DNA of 64,000 bases from Asparagopsis taxiformis (taxonomy: Eukaryota; Rhodophyta; Florideophyceae; Bonnemaisoniales; Bonnemaisoniaceae). The stretch covers positions 1 through 64,000 of the forward strand of contig JALQPE010002354.1 in the NCBI GenBank assembly GCA_030407315.1. The letters run 5' to 3'. The notes beneath the pieces are model-generated. The model ran no database searches and was not told where the DNA came from. It was given only the letters and a program-made list of their open reading frames with translations. The stretch's first letter is position 1. Every line of letters starts with the position of its first letter. The translations under genes and the position numbers were made by a program. Positions 33,583-43,372 of this stretch are shown one piece after another.

Positions 33583-34245
33583 TGTGGAACGACGTTAGTT
33601 CTAGAAGTATCTGGTACGAGCCACGGACACGCTGTCCTTACAAAACGAAACAACGAACAGTCCACCCGCTGGTGTTTTGACTGTATGTTAGGTAGAATGG
33701 TAGAGATAGGTTAGCGAGTAGACACGAGCGTCACGACGCAACAATCCACGCGAGGATTACGTTAGCAACCGAGGTGGTACGTCACCGGAGGCGCTCTCAA
33801 CCAAGCCCGGAGGCACTACACGCAATCAGCCTTACGTGCGGCGATGGGTAGGGAGTACGCAGCTCGACGGAGACGAAGCCTCGCTAGGCAAAACGTAAAC
33901 GTAAAACGTAGAAGTCAGTCGTAGACTAGAGCCGTTGCTCGTTCGATGAATTGTCCCCTTTCCCTCCCGGCACGATGCCAATACCTATTTAGCCACGATG
34001 GCATCGCTTTACAGTGTAAACACTGCTCGTAACGTCCCCGAATGGGAAAGGACCTTGTGGGTCACACGTAGGGACCCGTTGGTCCGTTGGCCGTTGCCAG
34101 TACGTTCGTTGCACACGTGTGCCGGTTGCGCGCGCGCATGCGCCAGCAATGTTCGTGCATTGCTGTCGCCGGTCGTGTCCGCCGAAATTCGAATTCCGCG
34201 GAAAACGTAAATATTTGCAATTTCGGAATTGCCACGTATACTACA
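33583..34245 (-). repeat. 5' LTR of element 2 (663 bp)
   Basis: On the plus strand it starts TGTGGAAC next to the primer-binding site and ends ATACTACA. TGT...ACA ends are typical of LTRs. The right boundary coincides with the first base of homology to the element's own RT/RNase H region. Confidence 0.75.
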
Positions 34246-35238
34246 CTCGTAAAGGCGTATGCCGAGATCGCTCGGCCACTCAACACGATGTTGAAGAAGG
34301 ACGCTTCCCCCGATTGGACGAATCCAACTGACGCGCAAACGAATGCGTTCGAAACGTTGAAGACAATACTGGTGTCGCCACCAGTATTGCACCTTCCGAA
34401 GGCGGGACGTCCGTTCATGATCGATACCGACGCGTCGGCGTATCAGCTGGGAGCTACGTTGCTCCAGCAGCAGAACGAAGGTAAGCCCAACGAATGGGTG
34501 CCGATTGGGTACTGGTCGAAGACCCTTAACGAAACCGAACGCGGTTACTCGGCGACCGAGCGCGAGTGCTACTCCGTCGTTTGGGCGATAAAGTCGCTCC
34601 GACCCTACGTAGAGGGTCAGCGGTTCACCGTACGAACGGACCACGAAGCCTTGCGTTGGCTGATGACGTTGACGGAGGACGCGTCCGGACGACTACTACG
34701 ATGGAGGCTACGCGTTGCCGAATTCGACTTCGAGGTTACGTACAGGCCTGGGCGCGTACACCAGGTACCTGACGCTTTATCACGCGTGATATCTACGTAT
34801 GACGACGGTTGACCCGTCGACGATGACGTACCATCGTATGGGGACGCAGTCCTCGTGACGACTCGCAGTCGGCGACAACCCACACGAAGTGGGCAGGGAC
34901 AGACGACGTCCGTACGTGAGAAGGCAACGAATGTCAGGGGTCACGACGACCCGTTGAACGGGACTCGTGACGAAAGAACACCAGCCACGACGGTTGGCAA
35001 CGATGAACGCGAGTTCAACCGCGACGCGTCGCTCGATGACGTTCTTGACGAGGAACCGGATTTCCTCGACGAGCAGCGCGCTGCTGAAGACGATTCGGCA
35101 CGCGTGCCACCAGCTGACGTTCAGCTTCCCATTACGAGGGACGAGCTTATCGAAGCTCAACGCGAGGACGCGTTCTGTCAAACGATACTGACACGACAGT
35201 CCGAGACGCAGGACGCTGCATTCTTCGAAGGCCACCGT
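34246..35238 (+). pseudogene. inverted fragment of element 2 family: RNase H to integrase start
   Basis: This is about 990 bp nearly identical to the complement of about 27930-28910. It starts at the codons for VKAYAEIARP and runs through RNase H (DTDAS) to AAFFEGH, where homology stops. It retains CAG where element 2 has the TAG stop, and an extra Glu codon. It has its own TGA at 34810-34812 where element 2 has CGA. It is probably part of the older copy into which element 2 inserted. Confidence 0.9.
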
Positions 35239-35533
35239 CTGTGTTTTCGGAAGTGGACGCGGACGTCCAGTCACTCTAGTACGGGTCCTAGTCGGCCCCG
35301 AGATTTACTAGAACAAATGAACGTCCGCGTCCAAAAAAAATAAAATTGTTTGGATGCGGACGTCCACTTTCTCTAGTACATATGGCGGAATACTAGGACC
35401 CGACATCCAGTATACAATATATCGGCGAAAACCGGGAGGGAAGAAATTACAGCGGATGGTAAATTCAGGGCCCATATCGGACCGTATTTTATTCTGTCAT
35501 TTACGAAACTGCTGGTATACAATACGTCTCTCT

Positions 35534-35711
35534 AGAATAGGGAATACATATCTGGTCAGAATAGGAAATAAATACCCGGTTAGAATAGGAAATACGTATC
35601 CAGCCAGAATACCAAATACGTATCCAGCCAGAATACCAAATACGTATCCAGTCAGAATACCAAATACGTATCCAGCCAGAATATGAAATACGTATCCAGC
35701 CAGAATACAAA
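35534..35711. repeat. 24-bp minisatellite
   Basis: About seven units of AATACGTATCCAGCCAGAAT plus four more bases, the first ones diverged. The plus-strand frame 35354-35686 reads this as an eight-residue repeat (NTYPARIP) and is unlikely to be a gene. Confidence 0.85.
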
Positions 35712-36524
35712 ATACCTGTCAGCATATCGTCGATCACCCATCTCCCTCACTATCGCGTTTTCCCTACCATCCGAACGCCATGCACCACCATTCGCACATA
35801 CTTCAAGAACCCTCACGACCTAGATTACAAAAAATCCGCTCCTTCCCAATTCCATCCCCGCTTTCCTCGACACCACCCCAGCCCATTAAATCATCAAGAC
35901 ATCAAACACGAACATGGTCAGCAAAATCTTACACCACTTGAAACCCACTCTCACTTCTATCGTATGCCCCAAAATATACACATACCAGAAACACCTCACA
36001 GCTTCATTCCCCATCTTCCTAGATCCCTTCTTCACTCTCCTTGAGTCCTGCCGTTCCTGCTTCACCACTCCTGCATCACATACAAAACATCAGAATCAAC
36101 CACAACAGTCAGATTCAAAAGCAACGCTTACCACGACAGATATCCTAGAAACTCCCTTACTTACCTCCCATCCATCCTACACAAAATACAAACCATGATC
36201 CAAAAACATTGCAATGAATAATCAAAGTCAGCAGTCCATATCTTCGCAAAACAAGTCTTGGTGCTCAGTGAAACTTACCTTCTGTCATCAACATTCCTGC
36301 ATCATCTACACAACATCGGAATCAACCACAACAGTCAGACTCAAAACCAACCTTCCCTCGCAGCACACTTTCAAAACTTCACGTACCTCTCTTCCATCCT
36401 CCGCTCAATACACACCATGAGTCAACAGGCTTCTAATGGAAAATATCGCATCAACGGAAATAGTCAGACTCAAAACCCACGCTTCCCTCAATGCATACCC
36501 TCAAGATTCGCGCACGTACCTTCG
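35712..36524. other. AT-rich stretch with about 226-bp direct repeat
   Basis: GAATCAACCACAACAGTCAG recurs near 36093 and 36319 with similar flanks, and a partial third copy lies near 36460. No gene is recognised. It ends where element 3 is cut off. Confidence 0.5.
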
Positions 36525-37920
36525 GCCAACGCAGTGCGTTATGGTCCGTCCGGACTACAAACTTTGTTTGCTCCAAGCATGGACGTAGGATAGTGATAGC
36601 CCATACGACGGCTAGACATTCACGCTCCGTAGGGGAGTAACCTCTTTCAGGTTTAGTCAAGGTCCGCGACCAATAGCCAATTGGCTTGAGATCGTTCTCT
36701 TCCCCTTGCTGCTGAAGCAGAGCGCATCCTATTTGGTATGCGGAAGCGTCCGTGTCTACGGTGTAGGGTTGACCCAACTTGGGTAGAGCCAGTATCGGCG
36801 GCTTGGTCATAACCTCTTTGAGAGCGCTGAACGCGCGTCGTTGGTCCTCGGTAGGAGGTTCTTTCCCGAATCTAGGGAGGCTGTCTTTGGTCAGCATTTC
36901 GTTCAAGGGGTGCGCAATTGCGGCATACCCTTTCATGAATCGTCGAAAAACGCCACAGCTTCCGAGGAAGGATCGCATTTGCGTAGGCGTTTGCGGAAAG
37001 ATCGCGTCAGCGATAGCCGAAGTGGCGTTCTGTGCAACAGCTAGCTTTCCTGGCATCACGACATGTCCCAGGTAGTCAACCTTCTTTTCGAAGAAATGAC
37101 ACTTTGTCAATTTCAGGGTGACACCTGCTTCCCGTAGGAGGGAGAGTACTTCGTCCACATGGTGGAGATGTTCGGCCTCGTCCCGAGAGAATACGATCAC
37201 ATCGTCTAAGTAAATCAGACAGGTCTACCAGCGAACGCTGCTAAGGATAATGTCGATGGCACGCTGAAACGTTGCCGGTGCATTCTTCAAGCCAAAGGGC
37301 AAACGCTTAAAGCGATATGTCCCCAAGTGGGAGGTAAATGCCGTTTTGTCACGGTTGTCCTGTGCAACAGGGATACCAGAGTTACAATCCAATGTGGTGA
37401 ATACCTGAGCATCTCCGAGGGAGTCAATACAATCATCCATTCGTGGAAGGGGGTACACATCATTGACAGTGATGTCATTAAGACCCCTATAGTCGACGCA
37501 AAAGCGTAATTTACCATCCTTCTTCGGGACCAGTACCACTGGGCTAGCCCATTCGGAGGTCGACGGTTCGATCACTCCTTTTTCCAGCATGCTGGTTATT
37601 TCCTTACGGGCAATCTCTCGACGAGCGGGTCCCATCCGGTAGGGTTGCTGCCGTCGAGGCTTACTTCCTTCGATAATATCGATTCGGTGTTCCGTAGCGC
37701 GGATGTCCCCTAGGGATCCATCCCACATAGACTCGTGTCGAGATAGCATGCTAAGGATGCGTTCCCTTAACGGGATTTGACCAAGGTGGTGTAGAGAGAC
37801 TTCTTGCTTCCAACTTGATGGTTGTGTGGCCTCGGCCTCTTGCTCCTGATGGAGAGTAGTCACCATAGTGGAGGCCTCTTGGGAGGAAGGGGTAGAACGG
37901 CTGAGAGCCATGGGGCGCAT
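36525..37920 (-). pseudogene. RT and partial RNase H of element 3
   Basis: The RT N-terminal half (frame ending at TAG 37225-37227) has ATEHRID, EWASPVVLVPKKDG and the catalytic DCNSG, but the conserved Tyr-Trp-Gln after it is missing, an in-frame loss of nine bases. The TAG stands where sister elements have Gln (CAG), just before CLIYLDDVIVFS. The second frame carries YLDD and RNase H DTDAS and is cut off after TDHNALRW at about 36525. It is not functional. Confidence 0.9.
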
Positions 37921-37993
37921 TGGCCGTTCGGGTGCCCGAAGGGCATAGCCTATAACTGTCCCTTTAGGGAGGTACTTGTCGGATGTACCGAAT

Positions 37994-38635
37994 TTAGTTA
38001 ATAGTCAGGAATTCCTGTCGCGGGATGACTTCCGCAACCCCATTCGGGATAGAGACACGATGTCGGTGAAGGATCCGATCTCTCGGAGAGAGTATACTCA
38101 AGCCGCCACCGGCGCATACAACAGTAGTTGTTACTTGACTCCGCGGAGGAACATTCACACTTTGTGACAATCGAATACCATGAGGCTGGCGGTCTAAGTT
38201 AATCCCATTAGAGGGTCGCGAGGTATCCACGTAGCACGAAAGGGTGGGGGATGTTTTACGCGTAGGCGACATCACTAGGATAGCTATCGACCCGCCGTCG
38301 TGAATATCAATTCGTTGGGCCCGGCACCTAATTGCGTCTACGTGGGTATTCATTGCCCCAGTTCCCAGGATGAGGGGTACGGCCAACTTAGGCGCGACGA
38401 AGAATTCTTCCTCAAAGGACTTGTGGCCTAACTGTAATGACAGTATTATCTTGCCTTTTATCCGAAGAGGATTGCCGTTAGCATCGGCCAGTTGCGGAAC
38501 TTTCCCCGTCGGGACTTGAAATTGTTCCCAGTTGCTGGGTAAGCTCCTTTCATTGATGACCGACGGTCCGGACCCGGTGTCCATCACCATACGCATAGGC
38601 GTGAGAATTGACGGATCGAGTCCGATGGAACCCAC
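37994..38635 (-). pseudogene. retropepsin region of element 3
   Basis: This frame has an intact aspartic protease site, MVMDTGSGPS, a flap-side segment (ADANGNPLRIKG) and the C-terminal LILGTGAMN. The following spacer ends at a TAA near 37994, after which the reading resumes in a different frame as KYLPKGTVIGYALRAP, linking to RT. It would process the Gag-Pol polyprotein. The upstream connection to gag lies in other frames. Confidence 0.8.
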
Positions 38636-38951
38636 TACTACGTAATGGGCGGCCTTAAGCAGGCATGAGGCTTTCGGCCTTGAGGTTCGAGTCCCTGTGG
38701 GGGAACCCGAAGGGGTTGGTGTCTGGAAAAGACTTTGGTCCCTAGAGGGAGTTGCAGCCTTTTACTGCGGAGGTGGTTGTGGTGAGATGTCCACCGAGTA
38801 GCATAATCGCTCCACCTCCTGACGGGAGTGCGACGCCTCACTCCCCGTCATTAGTTTTCCGACGACGTGTCGGAGTCGTCGGAGGTTTCCAAGGCGTCGG
38901 CAACGTCTTGAGCCGTTACGGAAGATCCGTTACGTTCTAAAACGTCTCGCC

Positions 38952-40805
38952 TCAGAGGGCCCGATTTGGGATGATTTTCGTCATCGGCGAACGCAACCAT
39001 GCGTGTTGGAGGGTTTGACCGTTGGAGCACGGCTTTAGGGTAATCCCTTTTTCGGTTGAACCGATTGGACTGGCGCTGTTAGCGGCGCATAACCTGTTCC
39101 GGTTCTTGCTGGTAAGCGTAGTTCGCAAAGGCGAAGTAAGTTCCCACTGCCACTTGTCCTTACCTACCACCCTCAGTGAGGGTGGTAGGTATGGACAAGT
39201 GTATAACACGTGCCCTGGTTGGCGACAGCCAGAGCATCTCCAAGTAACAGCCCCTTCGGGGATCATACTCTCAGCGAGTTTAAGATGTTCTCCCGTTAGG
39301 GTAGGGGCCTGTATTGGCGCGCCCATTGGGTTCCCGGTAGGGGAAGGTAAGGTCGGCGGCGGGGTCCGCGGTATCACAGCCGGTTCTCCGGGTACGGTAG
39401 CGAGCAACGCTTTGCGTTTACGATCCGCGATTTCCCGAGTAGGGTAAGCCTTAGGTTTCGCGGGTAGCGATGCTCGTAAAGAGTCCCCGAGTCCTTTAGC
39501 GAGGTTACGGACAGCAAGAAAATCTTCTCCGCCACTGCGGCCTATAGTCACCTTGACGGTGTGTTTAACCTCTGTGCGTAGGCCCTTGAGGTAGTAGTTG
39601 ACCAAGTCTCTTTCCGAGAAGACGTTCGCACACAGGAGAGCAGCGTCCTGCAGTCTGTCTGCGTATGCAGCTTCGTCTTCATCCGGCCCTTGCCGTATAC
39701 GCGTTACCGCGTCATAAGCGTCCGCTAGGACGTTGTCCGTCGCGTAGCGAGCCAGAAGGGCGTTAACGGCTTGAGGCCAAGTGATCTGCTGATGCAGATG
39801 GTTGAGAAGCTTGCGCTTTCGCGCCTCAGCGGCGATAAACCGTTGAGGTTCTCCTTCCAGGAAATACTTGAGTAACTTGGTAGCTTCTCCCTCCGAGACT
39901 CCGCATGAATCACATGCATCTTGAAATTCCGCGAGGAACCGGAGGATATCGATGGGTTCCGTACCATCGAACGGCGTGAATGACGCGTTGAAATTACGGA
40001 TCTTCTCCGTTAGCTTATACAAGCTTCTTGATTTACCCATTGGGGTATCAGTCGTTAGGGACTTGTTCTTGAGTCGGTAGTACCGATAGGAGACCACTAG
40101 GTCGAACGCGGGTTCGCGGGCCTTCAAAGGCACCAAGCCTTCCTCAAGAGGTCCTTCTTCATCGTCCCACGAGGGATTTTCCGGTGCAGATCCGGTGGCA
40201 CGAGTGTGCTGTCTCGTGCGAGAGATATTCCCTGTTTGGGATAGTGATTCGGCGAGGGCGTCGACACGGTCGGACAGATGTCGGGTTGCTTCTGCGGCTT
40301 GATCCAATCGGGGATCTTCTTCTTCCTCCCTACCGGATGTAGGGTCAGGGAAGTCAGCCGATCGGATGCGGCGAGCAGGAAACTCCTGTTGTCTTAATGG
40401 ACTGGCATTAAAGCCGTGAATCGAAAGCTCCTCCAGACGAGTTTCCAAAAGGGATACGCGTTTAGCGAATTCGGCTTTGACCTGATTCCAGGTTTCCGCT
40501 AGGAACTCGGCGTCCCGATCTTGGGTGGCTTCTCGGCTGGCGGCCATCAGCTTTTGCTCGACCAGTTCCATGACGGTTTCGACCGTAGCGTCTACGATTT
40601 CCGCCCTCCGGTCTTGAACAGTCTTCTCGACGACGGTGCTGAATTCAGCCTTGAACTCTTCCAACCGTTCGTTGAAGATTCGGTCGGCTCGGTCTTGCAG
40701 GGTGTTAATCACCACGCCTTCTTCGGCGATCAGATCCGAATCGGATAAGTCGCTGGCAGGCGCTATGTCCTCACTAGAGGGTCCCGTTGTAGGGTTACGA
40801 GGCAT
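38952..40805 (-). CDS. gag of element 3
   Basis: This 617-codon frame starts at ATG 40805. Residues about 40-150 are a charged coiled coil and about 260-430 form the retrotransposon gag core (YRYYRLKNK, FDGTEPIDILRFLAEF). The C-terminal zinc knuckle is CSGCRQPGHVLYTC, a CX2CX4HX4C. Shortly after the knuckle a 47-nt hairpin duplication at 39153-39199 shifts the reading, so the last 100 or so residues are probably out of the ancestral frame. Confidence 0.85.
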   Translation of the reverse strand: MPRNPTTGPSSEDIAPASDLSDSDLIAEEGVVINTLQDRADRIFNERLEEFKAEFSTVVEKTVQDRRAEIVDATVETVMELVEQKLMAASREATQDRDAEFLAETWNQVKAEFAKRVSLLETRLEELSIHGFNASPLRQQEFPARRIRSADFPDPTSGREEEEDPRLDQAAEATRHLSDRVDALAESLSQTGNISRTRQHTRATGSAPENPSWDDEEGPLEEGLVPLKAREPAFDLVVSYRYYRLKNKSLTTDTPMGKSRSLYKLTEKIRNFNASFTPFDGTEPIDILRFLAEFQDACDSCGVSEGEATKLLKYFLEGEPQRFIAAEARKRKLLNHLHQQITWPQAVNALLARYATDNVLADAYDAVTRIRQGPDEDEAAYADRLQDAALLCANVFSERDLVNYYLKGLRTEVKHTVKVTIGRSGGEDFLAVRNLAKGLGDSLRASLPAKPKAYPTREIADRKRKALLATVPGEPAVIPRTPPPTLPSPTGNPMGAPIQAPTLTGEHLKLAESMIPEGAVTWRCSGCRQPGHVLYTCPYLPPSLRVVGKDKWQWELTSPLRTTLTSKNRNRLCAANSASPIGSTEKGITLKPCSNGQTLQHAWLRSPMTKIIPNRAL

Positions 40806-40863
40806 CGTGAAGATGATTGTGAAGGAAAATTTCTCTCAAAGAGACTTACCCGAGGGTACAAGG

Positions 40864-40881
40864 TTCTAGGTCGAGAGACCA
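40864..40881 (-). other. primer-binding site of element 3
   Basis: TTCTAGGTCGAGAGACCA on plus is identical to the site in element 2 and lies one base from the LTR starting at 40883. The minus-strand TGG start and CCA complement fit priming by a full tRNA 3' end. The tRNA could not be identified. Confidence 0.9.
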
Positions 40882-40882
40882 A

Positions 40883-41565
40883 TGTAGCAGGTAGAAAATC
40901 CGCTAGAGCGGCAAACCACCCGACAGGTGTCCCGAGCCTCGGTAGAGGAAGCGGTAGAGCAGATGAACCTTATAGGTACCCGGCGGGTAGTCTCGTGAGA
41001 GAGAAGGGATCGCTACCCGGAGGGGGTTGTGCGATTATAGCGCTCACGCGAGATGCGTATTAATGGAGCAAGATGACGTAATCCGTCGAGCTGTTGGCTA
41101 ACCCTAAGGTTTTCCCGGAGAGGGGTTGAACAATAGGTATGCGAACACTGTTCCTGTGGGTCGTAATTCCACTTGAGTTTACGTTACTCTAGAAACCGTG
41201 CCTACTGGCTATTCCAGTGGCAGTTTTATACTAAGTCTACTGTAAGCTAGGGTTAGTGGTTAGGAATAAATATCCAGTTAGTGACCAATCAGAACCCAGT
41301 TACTGGCGCTCGCCTACCCGCGAGGCCATTGCCAATAGGCTTACATTGTAATGTATGGCTGATCAGCCTAAGTTAAAATTTGCCCCTTGTGGGGTCTTGG
41401 CCGGGGCCGATAGGCCCGGGTGGGGTTATTTGTCAGCCTTAGCTTGTCCTAAGTATAGGAAACACGCCAGTTGGCTGGTGTCTTCTGATTGGCACATCCC
41501 GTAAGTGGGTACCCAATAGGGAAGCGACACGGCTCGATCAGCGAGGACCGCCAGGCGGTACGACA
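40883..41565 (-). repeat. 5' LTR of element 3 (683 bp)
   Basis: On plus it runs from TGTAGCAGGTAGAAAATCCGC to GCGGTACGACA. The end next to the primer-binding site and the TGT...ACA termini define it. Relatives are the inverted copy at 41631-42316 and the solo LTR at 43373-45417. Confidence 0.9.
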
Positions 41566-41630
41566 CTATCGCCCAAAAATTGTAATTTTTCTAATTTTGT
41601 CGGGACGAAAAACCTCTCAGGAGGGGGCCA
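41566..41630 (+). other. 65-bp remnant with polypurine tract
   Basis: AGGAGGGGG at 41619-41627 followed by CCA and then the LTR start at 41631 is the arrangement expected just before a 3' LTR of a plus-oriented element. Only these 65 bp of its interior remain. Confidence 0.65.
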
Positions 41631-42316
41631 TGTCATACCGCCTGGCGGTCCTCTCAATCTGAGCCGTGTCGCTTCCCTATTGGGTACCCACTTAAGGGAT
41701 GTGCCAATCATAAGGCACCAGCCAACTGGGCGTGTTTCCTGTAATTGGGACAAGCTCTAGGCTGAAAACACCCTACTCGGGCCTATCGGCCCCGGCCAAG
41801 ACCCCAAAAGGGACAAATTTCTAACTTAAGCTAACCAGATGTACATTACAATGTAAGCCTAACGGGCAATAACCTCGCGGGTAGGCGAGTGCCGTTAACT
41901 GGGCTCTGGTTGGTCAACAACTAGATATTTATTCCTAACCACTAACCCTAGCTTACAGTAGACTTAGTATAAATATGCCACTGGAATAGCCAGTAGGCAC
42001 GGTTTCTAGAGTAACGTAAACTCAAGTGGAATTACGACCCACTGGAACAGTGTTCGCATACCTATTGTTCAACCCTTCTCCGGGAAAACCTTAGGGTTAG
42101 CCAACAGCTCGACGGATTACGTCACTTTGCTCCATTAATACGCACCTCGCGTGAGCGCTATAATCGCACAAACCCCTCCGGGTAGCGATACTTTCTCTCA
42201 TACGAGATTACCGGCTAGGTACGTTATAAGGTTCATCTGCTCTACCATCTCCTCTACCGAGGCTCGGGACACCTGTCGGGTGGTTTGCCGCTCTAGCGGA
42301 TTTTCTACCTGCTACA
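41631..42316 (+). repeat. inverted sister LTR (686 bp)
   Basis: This is the near-complete reverse complement of 40883-41565, from TGTCATACCGCC to CTACCTGCTACA. It directly interrupts the copia integrase at 42317. Confidence 0.9.
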
Positions 42317-43367
42317 GTACTGTGGGGTGCATGGTGATATTATGGGCAGCATAAAAGGCTCGAAGGTGGTTGGAGAAATATTCCAGTGCGTTGTCGGAGG
42401 TGATGTGATGTATGCGGTAGGGGGTGTGGGCGTGGGTATACAGGATATGGTTTTTGATGTGATTGGCCGCTTCCTATTTTTTCTGGGCGCATCTGACCAC
42501 AAGATATCTGCTCCCTTCATCTAGGAAGGTAACGAAATAGCGGTTACCGTGTGTAGAATCTACAGGGAAAGGGCCACAGATGTCTGTGTGAAGGTGTGTG
42601 CCTACTTCGGCGGATCGTTGACGGCGGCGGAAAGGAGAAGCGGTGGATTTGCCTTGTGCACAACCGGAGCATGAAAATTTTTTCGGTGGAGTTCGTAGAA
42701 GGGTTTTGGGCATGTCAGGGATGAGACCATTCTTAGCCATGTAATTGATGCGCGTTGGGTGGGTGTGCTGTAGCTTAAGATTCCATTTGTGGTAATCTCT
42801 TATAGTGGAGGGGAGATCCACTTTGATTCTGGGATGCGGCCGTGTGGAAATGGCCCGTTCAGGAGCGGATGGTTTACGGTTTGTAGCCGATTTGATGAAG
42901 GCTTTTGCGGTGGACAGGCGAGTGTGCGTGGGTTTGTGCATAGTGCGAGATGGAATGGCGGGGGTGACTGCCGGTGGTTTCTGGGAGGTGGACAGATTCT
43001 TTGGGGGACGAGTACGTTTGGAAAGAAACGTGCGTGCTGTATTGACCGTAATGGGTGCGAGAGACGGATTGGTAAGACGATACATGTTGTCTGGCGGTTT
43101 GGGAATGCGGGCAATGAATTTATCTACTGGAGGGGGACTTGCTGGTGCGGTGACGTAGGCGAAATCTTTTTGGAATAAGATGTCATGGGTCTCACAAATT
43201 TGTGGGACAGAGAGTAGGTTGTGACGGAGGTTTGGGGCAACCACTACATCATGGGGCGGAAGCTATGTTGAGCGAGAAACAGGAATTTTGGCTTGGTCCT
43301 TATGTGTAATGTGACTGATTCGTCCGTCGGCACAGTGTGTTGCGGATTTCACTGCAGAGAGGCCAGG
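42317..43367 (-). pseudogene. Ty1/copia protease end, GAG-pre-integrase and integrase
   Basis: The minus-strand frame 43244-42474 reads NLRHNLLSVPQICE (end of copia protease region), then the integrase zinc-binding segment ending CSGCAQGKS, then the first integrase Asp in HTDICGPFP. Upstream, 43367-43245 gives the ADG..SHITH segment typical of copia protease. Downstream of a frame break near 42480 the second catalytic Asp appears in SDNALEYF. The reading is cut by the inverted LTR at 42317 before the third acidic residue, and RT/RNase H are missing from the window. Confidence 0.85.
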
Positions 43368-43372
43368 ATTCG

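Larger units (their letters stand above)
26366..34245 (-). mobile_element. Ty3/gypsy chromovirus, element 2
   Basis: The minus-strand order is 5' LTR (34245-33583), primer-binding site, gag, protease, RT, RNase H, integrase and chromodomain. It is a full coding complement with several lesions. Its right end abuts, at exactly the LTR end CTACA, an oppositely oriented fragment of the same family. Confidence 0.9.
36525..41565 (-). mobile_element. Ty3/gypsy element 3, 3'-truncated
   Basis: The minus-strand order is 5' LTR (41565-40883), primer-binding site, gag, protease, RT and part of RNase H. Homology stops near 36525 in the middle of RNase H, so integrase and the 3' LTR are gone. Confidence 0.9.

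Noticed and set aside
35354..35686. 110-codon frame with an eight-residue repeat
   Set aside because: The repeat is the translation of a 24-bp minisatellite that is open in more than one frame on both strands.
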